A DNA stretch of 56,698 nucleotides from Chamaesiphon sp. 341R_metabat_111 (GTDB lineage Bacteria > Cyanobacteriota > Cyanobacteriia > Cyanobacteriales > Chamaesiphonaceae), in NCBI GenBank assembly GCA_025351825.1, contig JANXVE010000080.1:1-56698 (forward strand), given 5' to 3'. Positions 7,637 through 17,635 of the stretch are shown here, piece by piece. Every line of letters begins with the position of its first letter. Position 1 is the stretch's first letter. Below the pieces are notes generated by a model, which made no database searches, had not been told where the DNA came from, and saw only the letters and a list, made by a program, of their open reading frames with translations. Both the position numbers and the translations under genes were made by a program.

Positions 7637-10600
7637 CTACACCCCTACTGGCTGTTCTAACTTAGCAACAATATCTAATAGATCCTTCTCAGATTGGGGC
7701 TTGGTGAGGTAATCTTTGGCACCTAGAGTCATTGCTAATTGACGATGTTTTTGACCACCGCGTGTGGTGAGCATAACGATCGGAATTTGGGACAACTTGG
7801 GATCTTGGCGGCAATGGCTGAGGAATTCAAAGCCATTCATTTGCGGCATCTCAATATCGCACACTACCAGTCGAATCCGAGGATGTTCTTGGAGCTTTAA
7901 TAATCCTTCGCGACCATGACCCGCTTGGATTACTTGGCAACCAGCTTTGGTGAGAGAGCGAACCAAGCTTTGACGCTGAACGAGGGAATCATCGACGATT
8001 AGTACCTGCAATTGTTTGCCTGGTTTAGCTGGGTTGCGGTTGGCAATTTCCTCTAGCTTTTCGGCTACTTCGACGGGGACTCGATCTGCTGCTGGAGCTA
8101 GGGCAGGGCGTGCTACCTGTGGTAGTGCTGGCAAGTTCGAGGGAGTGGTAGAAGTTGAGGTATTTGTGCTAACTCGCCCTAGTAATTCGACTGGATCGAT
8201 CGCCAGTGTCAGACTACCATCACCCAGAACGCTATAACCTTGGATATAGCTGGGCATTCCAAAGGTTTGACCGAGGGATTTGACGACTAGTTCTTGCTCG
8301 ACTAAGATGCGGCTGACTTCGAGACAGACTTGTTCGTTGTCAATATCGAGGAGAAGTAGAGCGTTAGTGGCGTTTTTGGCTTTAGTGGGAAAGAGATTTG
8401 TGGCTGTTTCGTTGGTGCCAATCTCGCACTGGTAGTCGATCAGACTATTGACGGCATAAATCGGGATCAGCTTGCGCTCTTCACCGTCACCCCACTGGAG
8501 AAATTTGGATGTACCGCCTGTAAATAAAGATTGAGTTTTAATCCGATCCGCTGGTGGTAATAGTACCTGGCTAATTGACTCAGAGCGCAAGGCGTATACG
8601 GATCCTGCTGATTCACAAATCATTAATCGAGTTGTGGTCAGATTGAGCGGGAACTGCATCACAAAGGTGGTACCTTTGCCGAGGACAGATCGAACATCGA
8701 TCGTGCCGTGTAAGGCCCCAATCCGGTCACGGACGACATCCAAACCGATGCCGCGACCTGAAAGATCGTTTACTTTTTCAGCGGTGGAGAAGCCTGGTGC
8801 GAACATGATTTCGGCGAGTTCGGCTTCGGTGGCTAGATGGCTGGGATCTAGTAAGTTCATATCGATCGCCCGTTGCCGGATTCTGACCCAGTTTAAGCCT
8901 TGTCCATCGTCGCTAACTTCAATTTTGGTGCGATTGCCTTGATGGTAGGCTTTGATGGTGAGTTTACCAGTTTCGGACTTGCCTTGAGCTGCGCGGACTT
9001 CAGGAGCTTCGACACCGTGATCGTAAGCATTCCGAACTAGATGCAGCAATGGATCGTAGAGTTTTTCAGCAATGATTTTGTCGATCGAAACTTCACTCCC
9101 GATTAGCTCTAACTTGGCAGGTTTGCGATGGGAAGCGATCATCTGCTGGAGTAGTCGGGGGAAGCGATTGAGGACGGTAGAAATCTCTACCATCCGAGCT
9201 TCAAACAGTTCTGATTGAGCTTCGGCGAGCAATTGTTTGCGTTTGCCCAAGGTCATCCGCGATTTTTGGGTCATCTCGAATAATGTGCTAACTTTGATGC
9301 CCAGATCGGTGATGTCGTCGGTGAAATTTTGCAACAGGATGCTCAATTCACTGTAGACATCAAGTTCCATGCTATCAAAATAAGAGCTGAGTTCGACAGC
9401 CTTTTTATTTTTCTTACCTCTGGTTTTAGCTGTGCGACGGGAAGCAGATTTTGACCGTTCACCGAGCAAGGTATTGTTATCAGCCCAGTCATTTACGAGC
9501 CGGAGTTTCTGCTCACAGCGACGATATTGTTCGACAGTTTCTTGCGCCATTGCTTGCAACTGTTCGGAGCGGAGATATTGTTGATTGTCATCAATCAATA
9601 GTTCACCAATGGTATGGCTGAGACGTTCGAGTTGGACAGTGGCAACTCTGACACTTACTAGTGGTTCGGCTTGAGCTTCACGTTCGGTGGCTGGATTTTC
9701 CTTGGCGTTATTTGCTGCCACCTGGAGTTCCTCAGCCATCGATCCTGGATGTTCGAGGGAAATTGACCCGAAGATTCGATCGATCCCAGATCTGGCAGTT
9801 AGAGCCAGAGTGGAGCTAGTCGGAGATTCAATTAGTTCGATCGGATATTCACGCTGAGTTAGAGCTAGATCGATTGATTCTGCTTCAAAGAAAGAACTAA
9901 CTTCGATAATTTCCAAGTCATCGTCAACTATTGCAACTGAATCATCGATCTCTGAAACTGAGTTACTAGTATCGACTAATGATAACCAATCTTCACTCGC
10001 AGATGCAGTACTTGAATCTGTGACTTCTACAGATACTTCTGGAATTGAATCATCGACTAATGACAACCAGTCTTCGCTAGTAGAGGTAGTACTTGAATCT
10101 GTGACTTCTACAGATATTTCTGGAGTTAAATCATCGACTAATGACAACCAGTCTTCGCTAGTAGAGGTAGTACTTGAACCTGTGACTTCTACAGATACTT
10201 CTGGAGCTGAATCATCGACTAGCGATAACCAATCCTCACTTGCAGATGCAGTAGTTGATTCTACCTTGTCGCTACTAACTGAATCATCAAATTCAGCCAA
10301 TGATAACCAATCGCTAGCATCATCCACAGAGCTGAATTGCACTGATGATAAATCCCCAGAATGTTCAGTCCAAGCATCTAGTTCTGATGATACCTGACCC
10401 CCGACAGAGCGATCTCCACCAATAATCGCAATTTGGGCTTGCTGAAAATTGGCCAGAGCGATGGGTGCGAGTTCTAAGGCTCTGGCTGGGTGGCGATCCA
10501 ATGCTGAGAGGGTGGTGGTGGCAATTGCCGCAATTCCTGGCAGACTATAGGATCCACCTAATTCTAATAAAAATTCGGCTAGCGATCGCAGACTTTCACT

Positions 10601-11146
10601 CACTTTACCAGCATTTTTACTGGCGATCGCGGTAGCTAGATCTTGGAGATCTTGGGGGATACTATCGGTAAAAATTGAGCCAATTACGTCGAAGCCGAGT
10701 TCGGCGGCGGTAGGTAGGGGTGTTTCCCGTCCAAAGAAGTCGCCTAAATGATCCTGAAGCTTGGCAAATAATGTCGCCGTCCGTTCGAGGGTAGCTGCTT
10801 CGTCGTAGGGAATGCCTGCGAGTAACGCACTCAAGGGGTCATATAGGCAATCGTAGCCCTCCAATAGCAGCGAACCCAGTTCCGCATCAATTTCTAGTTC
10901 GGCTGGGTAGAGAGCCTGGAAGACATCTTCCAAGTGATGGGCGATGGTTTCGATCGTCTTGAACCCACAATTGGCGGCACTACCCTTGATGGTGTGTGCA
11001 GCCCGCATCAGGGTATGGACGCGCTCGATCGTTTTTTCTTCGACTAGTACGACTAGCGTTTCTTCGATGGTTTGGAGTAGTTCCGCCGCTTCGATCTCAA
11101 AATATCGATCGAGTGACTCTTGAAAATCTTGATCGTCGGTGGTCAT
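7637..11146 (-). CDS. CheA-type hybrid histidine kinase (PixL/PilL-like) with C-terminal receiver
   Basis: An 1169-residue kinase. The N-terminal Hpt domain contains RAAHTIKGSAANCG with the phospho-accepting His. A second, degenerate helical segment (about 160-240) lacks that motif. An acidic linker (about 284-392) carries 27-residue repeats around SEDWLSLVDD. Then come a dimerisation region, the HATPase (LVRNAYDHGVEAPE, DDGQGL, GRGIGLDVV), a CheW-like domain, and a receiver (LIVDDSLVQRQ, CDIEMPQMNG, KPQ). This is the layout of cyanobacterial phototaxis/pilus motility CheA proteins. It would phosphorylate the CheY and PatA-type regulators encoded upstream. The start is ATG 11146. Confidence 0.92.
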   Translation of the reverse strand: MTTDDQDFQESLDRYFEIEAAELLQTIEETLVVLVEEKTIERVHTLMRAAHTIKGSAANCGFKTIETIAHHLEDVFQALYPAELEIDAELGSLLLEGYDCLYDPLSALLAGIPYDEAATLERTATLFAKLQDHLGDFFGRETPLPTAAELGFDVIGSIFTDSIPQDLQDLATAIASKNAGKVSESLRSLAEFLLELGGSYSLPGIAAIATTTLSALDRHPARALELAPIALANFQQAQIAIIGGDRSVGGQVSSELDAWTEHSGDLSSVQFSSVDDASDWLSLAEFDDSVSSDKVESTTASASEDWLSLVDDSAPEVSVEVTGSSTTSTSEDWLSLVDDLTPEISVEVTDSSTTSTSEDWLSLVDDSIPEVSVEVTDSSTASASEDWLSLVDTSNSVSEIDDSVAIVDDDLEIIEVSSFFEAESIDLALTQREYPIELIESPTSSTLALTARSGIDRIFGSISLEHPGSMAEELQVAANNAKENPATEREAQAEPLVSVRVATVQLERLSHTIGELLIDDNQQYLRSEQLQAMAQETVEQYRRCEQKLRLVNDWADNNTLLGERSKSASRRTAKTRGKKNKKAVELSSYFDSMELDVYSELSILLQNFTDDITDLGIKVSTLFEMTQKSRMTLGKRKQLLAEAQSELFEARMVEISTVLNRFPRLLQQMIASHRKPAKLELIGSEVSIDKIIAEKLYDPLLHLVRNAYDHGVEAPEVRAAQGKSETGKLTIKAYHQGNRTKIEVSDDGQGLNWVRIRQRAIDMNLLDPSHLATEAELAEIMFAPGFSTAEKVNDLSGRGIGLDVVRDRIGALHGTIDVRSVLGKGTTFVMQFPLNLTTTRLMICESAGSVYALRSESISQVLLPPADRIKTQSLFTGGTSKFLQWGDGEERKLIPIYAVNSLIDYQCEIGTNETATNLFPTKAKNATNALLLLDIDNEQVCLEVSRILVEQELVVKSLGQTFGMPSYIQGYSVLGDGSLTLAIDPVELLGRVSTNTSTSTTPSNLPALPQVARPALAPAADRVPVEVAEKLEEIANRNPAKPGKQLQVLIVDDSLVQRQSLVRSLTKAGCQVIQAGHGREGLLKLQEHPRIRLVVCDIEMPQMNGFEFLSHCRQDPKLSQIPIVMLTTRGGQKHRQLAMTLGAKDYLTKPQSEKDLLDIVAKLEQPVGV
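9973..10296 (-). repeat. 81-bp tandem repeat inside cheA (27-aa units)
   Basis: Copies begin with CGACTA at 9973, 10054, 10135 and 10216, exactly 81 bases apart. The fourth is diverged, and a short degenerate copy follows near 10297. Each unit encodes SEDWLSLVDD followed by a Ser/Thr/Glu/Val-rich spacer. The length keeps the frame intact. Confidence 0.9.
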
Positions 11147-11164
11147 GGGGGTTGGGGGTTGGGA

Positions 11165-11332
11165 GTTTGGGGTTGGGGGGGGAGGCTTTAGGCTTTGGGC
11201 TTTAGGCTTTGGGGGAAAGAAAGGCTTTGGGCTTTGGGCTTTAGGGAATGTGGAAGTTAGCGTTTGGAGATTAGGGAATTCAACCCTAATCTCTAACCCT
11301 AAAGCCTAAAGCCCAAAGCCTAATCCCTAACC
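11165..11332. repeat. STRR block between MCP and cheA genes
   Basis: Almost the whole 186-base spacer consists of G-rich heptamers (GGCTTTG / GGCTTTA), followed by their reverse complement (CCTAAAG). The two halves could form a long imperfect hairpin in the mRNA between the receptor and kinase genes. Confidence 0.75.
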
Positions 11333-14300
11333 CTAGTCCACCTTAAAGCGACTAACGCTAGTCTCTAACACCTCAGAGGTGGTAATCAACTGTTGGCAAG
11401 ACTGGGCGATTTGGGTGGCACTGTCAGAGGTGAGGTTGGCAATCATTGCTACATCAGTCATTACTTCAGTCAGTTTTTGGGACTGTTTGTTTTGAGTGTT
11501 GGCTGATTTACCGATCTCTTTGACGAGTTCGCTGATTTGGCTAGTTGCTACTACGATCTCGCTGAGACTTTGGCGGGTTTCGTTGACCAGGTTGGTACCT
11601 TGAACGACTTGGGCGATGCCGATTTCCATTGCTTCGGTTACGTCGTTGGTGTCGATCCGGATTTCGTCTACCAGCCGTTCGATTTCAGTGGTAGCGTTGG
11701 CAGATTGATAAGCCAGAGAGCGAACCTCATCGGCTACTACCGCAAATCCTTTACCATATTGTCCGGCGCGGGTTGCTTCGATCGAAGCGTTCAGGGCCAG
11801 CAGGTTGGTTTGGGTAGCGAAGTTTTCAATCAGGTTGACTACTTTGGAGATCTTTTGGAAGGTTTCACCCAAGCGTTTGATTTTCTTGGCGGTGGTTGAT
11901 ACGGTCGAGCGGATTTCGAGAATCTCCTCTACAGTGTTTTCCATCAAGGCATCGCCAGTTTGGACGGTGCGGTTAGCGGATTGAACTACTAGCTCGACCT
12001 TTTGGGCGAAGTCGGAAACTTCTTGACTGGAAGCCGCCATCAAGTCTACCTGGATCAAGGCTCGATCGAGTTGTTCGAGTTCTTGTTCGGCTTGAGCGGA
12101 GAGGTTGTTGACCAGCATGTTGTTTTCGATCGAAGTCGTACTTACGCTGGTTGCAGCGGTTTGGACTTGGCGCACCAGTTCCCGCAGGCTTTGAATCGTG
12201 GTGTTGTAACCATCGGCGATGGTGCCGATCTCGGTTTCAGATAGGGGCGCGCGGACGGTGAGATCGCCTCGGAAGGATGGTCCGATCGCTTTGAGGACGC
12301 GGAGAGCTTCTGATTCTAGTTCTTGGCGGTTGGCGCGTTCTCGATCGACGATTGCCGATAGTTCTTGCTCTTGAACCTTAACCCGATCCAGGTATTCAGC
12401 AAGCTGGAGGGCGACACCGATTTGGAGGGCAACTTGCTCGATTACCGCTCGTTCGGAAGCATCCCAAATGCGGGGACCATCGTTTTGATAGACTCCGAGC
12501 AGTCCCCACAGCACACCACCTTTGAAAATCGGGGCGAGAATGTAGGCTCTGGCTTGATATTTTTCTAGTGATTGAATGTAGCAATCAGGGAAGTTTTTGG
12601 TGTAAATATCATTAACGGCGGTGGATTTTTGACCCTTGGCATATTTACCACCTTTAGTATTTTGGAGGTAGGTATCTTCTTCGGTGATGTCTTTTTCCGA
12701 CCATTTCCGCAGCAGACAGCGATCGTTACCAGTCCGATTGCCACTGAGTACGGAATCTCTATCCTGATCGACGAGGAGGGAAACCCAGCCACTACCGACG
12801 GATTCGGCAACGACTTGACCACTCCAGTCAGGGTTGAACTGATAAACTACAGATCGATCGGCTTTGGAAGCTTGGCGGATTTCTTGGACGACGCTAGAGA
12901 AGACATCATCAACTACGAGTGACTGACGAATTCGATCGGCAATTCGATTGATGGTTTGCTCTTGATCCGCACGTTTTTGAAGCTGTTTGATATAGTCGAT
13001 TTGCTCCATCGCAATTCCGACTTGCAGACCCATCTGGCGGAGAGTTTCGACTTCTTCTTCCCGCCATTTGCGGGTACCAGTATTTTGGTATGCCCCAATC
13101 AGTCCCCACAGTTTCCGGTTGGCACCGAAGACTGGTGCCAGCATGTAGGCTCTGGCTTCAAACTGCTCTAGGAGCTGGATGTGGCAAGTTTGATGGCCTT
13201 GGGTATAGATGTCATCGACGGCAAAGCATTCACCATCTTTATAACGACCACCTTGGGTGCGTTGGAGGAAGGTATCTTGGACGATGTGAACGGTTTTAAT
13301 CAAGTCAACCCAACCAGGGGCAGCAGATTCAGCGATAAACCGACCACTCCAATCTGCGTCGAATTGATAGATTGCCAACCTGTCACTATTGAGTAGTTTC
13401 CGACCATCTTGGGTCGCAACTTGGAAGACAGTTTGCTCATCTTTGGCGGTACGGAGCCGCTCTTGGAGCTTGGACAGTCCCCGCTCCCGTTGCAGCCGCT
13501 CTTCCATCTGCTTGGATTGGAATTGGCTCTGGCGACGGCTAGCGGTCTGCTGAAGTGGGAAGCTAAAGGTTTTCGCATGTTCCAACATTGCTTTGAGTTC
13601 GGACTCTTGCCAGTTCCGCGCACCGGAGTTTTGGTATACGCCCAACATGCCGATTAGTTGGCTGTTTTGAATCACGGGCACGACGATATACGCCTTCATT
13701 TGCAGTGGTTCGAGGGATTCGAGCAAGCATCGATCGAATCCTTTGGTGGTAATATCGTTGACGACGTAATAAGCCTTACAATTTTCCGGCGTAATCGAGT
13801 AGTCCATGTCTAGGGATGTGCCAGCTTTAGCCCAGTTCACACCGACTGATTCAGCGATGACTTGACTACTCCAGTCGGCATTGTAAGCCACCACCATTGC
13901 CCGATCCGCTTGGAGTGTATTGCGGATATCATCTAGGGTGGTTTGCATCAGCTCTTGGGCTTCGATCTCGATCGCGGCCATCAAGTCCCGCCGCTGAGAT
14001 AATTGCAGGAGGGGTTGATTTGGTTGGAGGGCGAGGGTAAGTTCTAGGGACAGTTGGGACAGGCAAGTAGTCTCGGTTTCTGACCACTGGCGCGCTCGAT
14101 CGCACTGATGAACTACCAGTAGACCCCAAACGCGACCGAGGCTATAAGTATCGGTGCTGGCGTTGTAGCCATTAACTAAAATTGGGATCGCGACTGTGGA
14201 TTGGACTTGATATTGGTCTAAGATTTGTTTCTGGTAGGGGTTGGTTTCGCTATTGATCAGCGAAATCGACCGTTGAGATCGATCGTCAGTCAGTTGCTCG

Positions 14301-14818
14301 AAGCCAAAGCCAACCTGAGGAATTTCGACATTTAGAGTCGGAGTCAAGCCCGATTGAACTGCTTCGGCGATCACTCTACCCATGCCAGCTTCAGTCAATT
14401 GATAGACCAAAACGCGATCGGCATTGAGCAATGCTTTGATTTCACTAACGGCACTATTGAGTGCCGCCATTGGTGCCCCAGCTTGTCTGATTTTAGTCGA
14501 GATTTTATGGACTCGATCGGCATCAACACTCGATTCAGCAGCTACAGTTACCGGACTAGCTGCGGTCAAAAATCCGGCTAATTCTCTAGCTTTACGGAGG
14601 TTTTGGCGCAGGGGTTCAGCGTTGGAACTATTGGAATTTTCTAATTTAACTTGAGCATCTTGGAGAATTGCTAATAATTGCTGTTTGGCGGTAGTACTAT
14701 TCATAGGATGATCTAGATTGGATAGCTGTTTTTGCTCGATGGATGAGGCGATGGAGTTAATCGGATCTGAAGTTTTATCAGATTTTTCGTCTGCCGAACC
14801 AAATATACTTTTTAACAC
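11333..14818 (-). CDS. methyl-accepting chemotaxis protein with four GAF domains (PixJ/PtxD-like)
   Basis: An 1161-residue receptor without any obvious membrane segment. It has GAF1 about 105-265, GAF2 about 290-425, GAF3 about 452-605, GAF4 about 623-805, a HAMP-like linker about 835-895 and an MCP signalling tip with [17 protein letters not shown]3 has Cys545-His546 ([11 protein letters not shown]) and GAF4 has Cys746-Tyr747 ([10 protein letters not shown]), both at the position of the bilin-attaching Cys of cyanobacteriochromes. GAF2 has Cys364 in a similar place; GAF1 lacks one. It may therefore be a photoreceptor for phototaxis, or the GAFs may sense something else. The start is ATG 14818. 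It lies between cheW and cheA in the operon. Confidence 0.9.
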   Translation of the reverse strand: MLKSIFGSADEKSDKTSDPINSIASSIEQKQLSNLDHPMNSTTAKQQLLAILQDAQVKLENSNSSNAEPLRQNLRKARELAGFLTAASPVTVAAESSVDADRVHKISTKIRQAGAPMAALNSAVSEIKALLNADRVLVYQLTEAGMGRVIAEAVQSGLTPTLNVEIPQVGFGFEQLTDDRSQRSISLINSETNPYQKQILDQYQVQSTVAIPILVNGYNASTDTYSLGRVWGLLVVHQCDRARQWSETETTCLSQLSLELTLALQPNQPLLQLSQRRDLMAAIEIEAQELMQTTLDDIRNTLQADRAMVVAYNADWSSQVIAESVGVNWAKAGTSLDMDYSITPENCKAYYVVNDITTKGFDRCLLESLEPLQMKAYIVVPVIQNSQLIGMLGVYQNSGARNWQESELKAMLEHAKTFSFPLQQTASRRQSQFQSKQMEERLQRERGLSKLQERLRTAKDEQTVFQVATQDGRKLLNSDRLAIYQFDADWSGRFIAESAAPGWVDLIKTVHIVQDTFLQRTQGGRYKDGECFAVDDIYTQGHQTCHIQLLEQFEARAYMLAPVFGANRKLWGLIGAYQNTGTRKWREEEVETLRQMGLQVGIAMEQIDYIKQLQKRADQEQTINRIADRIRQSLVVDDVFSSVVQEIRQASKADRSVVYQFNPDWSGQVVAESVGSGWVSLLVDQDRDSVLSGNRTGNDRCLLRKWSEKDITEEDTYLQNTKGGKYAKGQKSTAVNDIYTKNFPDCYIQSLEKYQARAYILAPIFKGGVLWGLLGVYQNDGPRIWDASERAVIEQVALQIGVALQLAEYLDRVKVQEQELSAIVDRERANRQELESEALRVLKAIGPSFRGDLTVRAPLSETEIGTIADGYNTTIQSLRELVRQVQTAATSVSTTSIENNMLVNNLSAQAEQELEQLDRALIQVDLMAASSQEVSDFAQKVELVVQSANRTVQTGDALMENTVEEILEIRSTVSTTAKKIKRLGETFQKISKVVNLIENFATQTNLLALNASIEATRAGQYGKGFAVVADEVRSLAYQSANATTEIERLVDEIRIDTNDVTEAMEIGIAQVVQGTNLVNETRQSLSEIVVATSQISELVKEIGKSANTQNKQSQKLTEVMTDVAMIANLTSDSATQIAQSCQQLITTSEVLETSVSRFKVD

Positions 14819-14877
14819 TGGTGATAATTTTTATTACTAAATTTTGGTAATTGATTTAATCGTGACTAATGCTAGTT

Positions 14878-15471
14878 CTAAATAATTCCGGCTGCATCGC
14901 CTTTGGCGCAGCGAATCACCTGGTGCAGATCTACGACTACTCGCGATCGAGATTCAGGATCGATAAAGTAGCCTGATAAAAACGAACGAATTCGATCGGT
15001 AAACATCGCTTCGCCGATCGCCAGACATTGGTGCGGGTCATAGGTTTCGATCGTGCCAACTCGATCGATCAAGAGGGCAACTGTCTCATTTTGAACCTGG
15101 AATAACATCCCCATGCCAGTGGCAACTGCTGCGGACTGGTGATAACAAGCTCCACCCATCAGGTGGGCTAAATCTACGACCCAAGTTGCTTTTCCACCAT
15201 AGTTAATAATTCCCAATAATGAGCTGCCCATCTGGGGCACAGGTAAAATTTCAGCCAGTGAAATCTTAATTGTGGCCTGTAAATTAGCTAGGGGGATTAG
15301 GGCTTGTAAGCTGTCACCGATGGTAAAACCTAAGAATCTTTGGGCTTCATCACTGTTGGCAGTACTTACTGAATTAGCAGATCGATCCGGTTGGTGTGAC
15401 TGACGATCTAGCTGGGCCGAACGTGTTTTGTTAATAGTTTGATTCATAACTGCTAAATTTAGATAACTCAA
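14878..15471 (-). CDS. CheW-like adaptor protein (PixI/PilI-like)
   Basis: A 197-residue protein. After a roughly 45-residue polar N-terminal extension comes a CheW domain: FTIGDSLQALIPLANLQATI, SSLLGIINYGGKATWVVDLA, and VALLIDRVGTIETYDP. It should dock the MCP onto the kinase. The start ATG overlaps the cheY stop by 4 bases, so the two genes are translationally coupled. Confidence 0.88.
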   Translation of the reverse strand: MSYLNLAVMNQTINKTRSAQLDRQSHQPDRSANSVSTANSDEAQRFLGFTIGDSLQALIPLANLQATIKISLAEILPVPQMGSSLLGIINYGGKATWVVDLAHLMGGACYHQSAAVATGMGMLFQVQNETVALLIDRVGTIETYDPHQCLAIGEAMFTDRIRSFLSGYFIDPESRSRVVVDLHQVIRCAKGDAAGII

Positions 15472-15830
15472 CCAATTAATCGATCGATTGTTGCCAATAA
15501 AGTTGGCTCATCTACTGTCTTGCTCAAATAAGCATCAGCACCGCTCATATCGCCCCAGGTGCGATCGATCTGCTTGTCCTTAGTTGAATACATCACGATC
15601 GGAATAGCTTGAGTTGATGGCTCAGTTTTGAGTTTGCGACATAGCTCAAATCCACTTTCTCCAGGCAGGATCACATCCAGGACGATCAGATTTGGCTTAA
15701 AGCTTTTAAGTCTAAGCTCTGCTTCTTCCCCACTAGTCACTACCAAGATCGAAAATCCTTTGCCTTCCAAACATTTCTTCAGCTTATCTGCCTCTAACTT
15801 ACTATCTTCAACAATTAAAATTTGACTCAT
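15468..15830 (-). CDS. CheY-like single-domain response regulator (PixH/PilH-like)
   Basis: A 120-residue receiver domain without an output domain. The acidic pocket is IVEDSKLEADKL. The phospho-acceptor Asp is in LIVLDVILPGESGFEL, followed by VMYSTKD and the conserved Lys in LSKTV. It lies 2 bases after the PatA-type regulator and overlaps cheW by 4 bases. It would be phosphorylated by the cluster's CheA and control pilus-dependent movement. Confidence 0.92.
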   Translation of the reverse strand: MSQILIVEDSKLEADKLKKCLEGKGFSILVVTSGEEAELRLKSFKPNLIVLDVILPGESGFELCRKLKTEPSTQAIPIVMYSTKDKQIDRTWGDMSGADAYLSKTVDEPTLLATIDRLIG

Positions 15831-15832
15831 GA

Positions 15833-17083
15833 CTACTTACTTACTCCAACAAGGTGTTTTCCGATCATTTGTAAAACTGCTTCTGACTCGACTGGTTTGC
15901 CCAGAAAACCATTCGCTCCAACCATTTTCGATCGCATTCGATCGATCAATCCATCTTTACCAGTCAGAATAATCACTGGAATATGTTTTAAACTAGGTGT
16001 TTTCCTAATTTGTTCACATACTTCATAACCATTGGTAATCGGCATTAATAAATCCAGAAAGATAAAGTCTGGCTTATTTCTAATCAAGCTCGGCATGATT
16101 TTGAGCGGATCCTGAACTCCATAATGCCGAAATCCATTCGCTGACAAAATTCGCTCCAGCGACTGATAAATTAAGAGACTGTCATCAATACAAGCAATTA
16201 ATGGAGCCTGTTTGGTTTGAGGATTTCCCAGTGCTGCTGAGTTGCCAGTTGGCGGTCCAGATCTACTTCCTAGTGGAGAGTGTGTGTCACTATTAGCAAC
16301 TGGATTAGCAGGTTTAGCTGTCTTCGATTTTGGCTGTGGTAATAAGCCGATAAAACCAGACCGAAATAACGGTAATAATGTCCTCGTAAAATCTGCCACA
16401 GATTGCCGATTATTCGCTGCTAATCGGCGGATCGATCGATTACCATCAATTGCTAAAACCGTATGGTATAAATCGGATCCATCCAGAACTTTGGAAATTT
16501 CTTCACTAGACTTAGCAATCATCGGAAATAAGCTAGGTGCGTAAACTCCCAACTCTAATTTCGACCATTCTTGCCATGTTTGAATCGATTTAGTTAAAAT
16601 TGGCTCGATTTCTAGGACTGGTAAAACTAAATTTAATTCAGTATTTCCGGCTCCAGTTTCGATAACTTTATAAAATAGGCGATTGCCACTGTGCTGGCTA
16701 AATTGGATGATATCGAACAAACATTCAACAACCATACCCGTCACCAGATTTGCACACTTTTGTCTGTCTATTAATTCATCAGTTAATAGACTTGCTAATG
16801 TATGCGAATCCAATGGCTTTTCAATTGGATTGTTGATATCTGCTAACTTATTTAAGGGTATGTCTAATTGAGCTAAACCTAAATGCCGCTGCCAGCAATC
16901 AAGTAGATCTACGCCACCACTAACCCAACCCACTCGTCCCAATCGAAACGAAAATGTCCAGCTTAAGCTTGGCTCGATCTTGACAACGAGATTGCCGCTG
17001 AAAGAATTAGCCTTAATATTTTTTAATTGAATAATTAGATCTTTAAAACTCAGAGCTACTGGTTTATCGTTAGTTTGAACCAT
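15833..17083 (-). CDS. PatA-type response regulator (DUF4388/PATAN + receiver; PixG/PilG-like)
   Basis: The N-terminal half is a PATAN/DUF4388 domain (ALSFKDLIIQLKNIKANSFS, then FRLGRVGWVSGGVD). A roughly 50-residue Pro/Ser-rich linker leads to a C-terminal receiver: ACIDDSLLIYQS, phospho-Asp in FIFLDLLMPITNG, LTGKDG, and Lys in LGKPV. I chose ATG 17083 (MVQTNDKPVALSF), 416 residues, because it has a purine-rich GGGGTG upstream. A 21-residue longer reading begins with residues that look like leader sequence. It is the first gene of the phototaxis/motility operon. Confidence 0.88.
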   Translation of the reverse strand: MVQTNDKPVALSFKDLIIQLKNIKANSFSGNLVVKIEPSLSWTFSFRLGRVGWVSGGVDLLDCWQRHLGLAQLDIPLNKLADINNPIEKPLDSHTLASLLTDELIDRQKCANLVTGMVVECLFDIIQFSQHSGNRLFYKVIETGAGNTELNLVLPVLEIEPILTKSIQTWQEWSKLELGVYAPSLFPMIAKSSEEISKVLDGSDLYHTVLAIDGNRSIRRLAANNRQSVADFTRTLLPLFRSGFIGLLPQPKSKTAKPANPVANSDTHSPLGSRSGPPTGNSAALGNPQTKQAPLIACIDDSLLIYQSLERILSANGFRHYGVQDPLKIMPSLIRNKPDFIFLDLLMPITNGYEVCEQIRKTPSLKHIPVIILTGKDGLIDRMRSKMVGANGFLGKPVESEAVLQMIGKHLVGVSK

Positions 17084-17354
17084 TATTTCACCCCATCCAT
17101 CTACACTATGAGATCGCCTGTCAAATTCAAAGCCACCTGCGGTCACAGAAGCACTGTACTTACCAGAACGTTTGCCAATGCAGAAAGAGATCGATCCTTG
17201 ATGTCTACCTAGCTATTGTTCCCACAACGATCTCAAAAGCAAACAATTCCCACGCCAAATTTCTCACACTTTTGGCGATGGTGCTGTTTTGATATATTTT
17301 TTGCAGATAATATGTATACTCAGATCTTGCACAAGTACTGAGATATTAGTAATT

Positions 17355-17616
17355 AGCGTAGATCTCAGGATCCTCATGAAGGGCACCCCTAAACAAGTTA
17401 CCTGTAGGGGTGCCCTATCTTGTCGTTTTCTTATATCTCCTGTCTTGTCTTGACGCACACAACTGGGAGGAAACCTCCCAGTCGATGCGTCGCTGTCTCA
17501 CCTTTTTTGACGGGGAACCCGTCCAAAGGTGAGCCGCTAACGGAGAGGCTACGCCAACGGGGAGAACCCCCGAATAAGAAAACGCCGCTTCATGGGTACC
17601 CTCGGATCTCTGCTTT
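17355..17616. repeat. long hairpin repeat, copy B, split by an insertion
   Basis: The left arm starts AGCGTAGATCTCAGGATCCT and passes through GAAGGGCACCCCT. The right arm begins with AGGGGTGCCCT (to 17416) and resumes at TCATGGGTACC (17590). The hairpin is thus cut in its right arm by about 173 bases of unrelated DNA. Compare the intact copies at 6764, 24349 and 39599. Confidence 0.75.
17417..17589. mobile_element. about 173-bp non-coding insertion (MITE-like) within repeat copy B
   Basis: The ends carry an 11-bp inverted repeat, CGTTTTCTTAT near the left end and ATAAGAAAACG near the right. Inside are hairpins CTGGGAGG/CCTCCCAG (17463-17481) and CTCACCTTT/AAAGGTGAG (17497-17533), plus a GGAGAGGCTACGCCAACG motif of a kind often seen in cyanobacterial repeats. 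It has no ORF. Target-site duplication is at most 2 bases. Confidence 0.55.
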
Positions 17617-17635
17617 CACCAGAAACCCAACACTC

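Noticed and set aside
9973-10296. Regularly spaced repeats that could suggest a CRISPR array
   Set aside because: Period is 81 with no unique spacers, and the frame continues through cheA; it is a coding tandem repeat.
10020-10397. 125-codon open frame on the plus strand
   Set aside because: Antisense shadow of the cheA repeat; its Ser/Thr-rich product only mirrors the SEDWLSLVDD units.
12572-12922. 116-codon plus-strand frame with hydrophobic stretches
   Set aside because: Fully antisense to the conserved GAF4 region of the MCP gene, which has strong protein homology.
17264-17458. 64-codon frame on the minus strand and overlapping plus-strand frame at 17420-17752
   Set aside because: Both run through the hairpin repeat and its insertion; the products are repeat-derived and the second enters the pentapeptide gene antisense.
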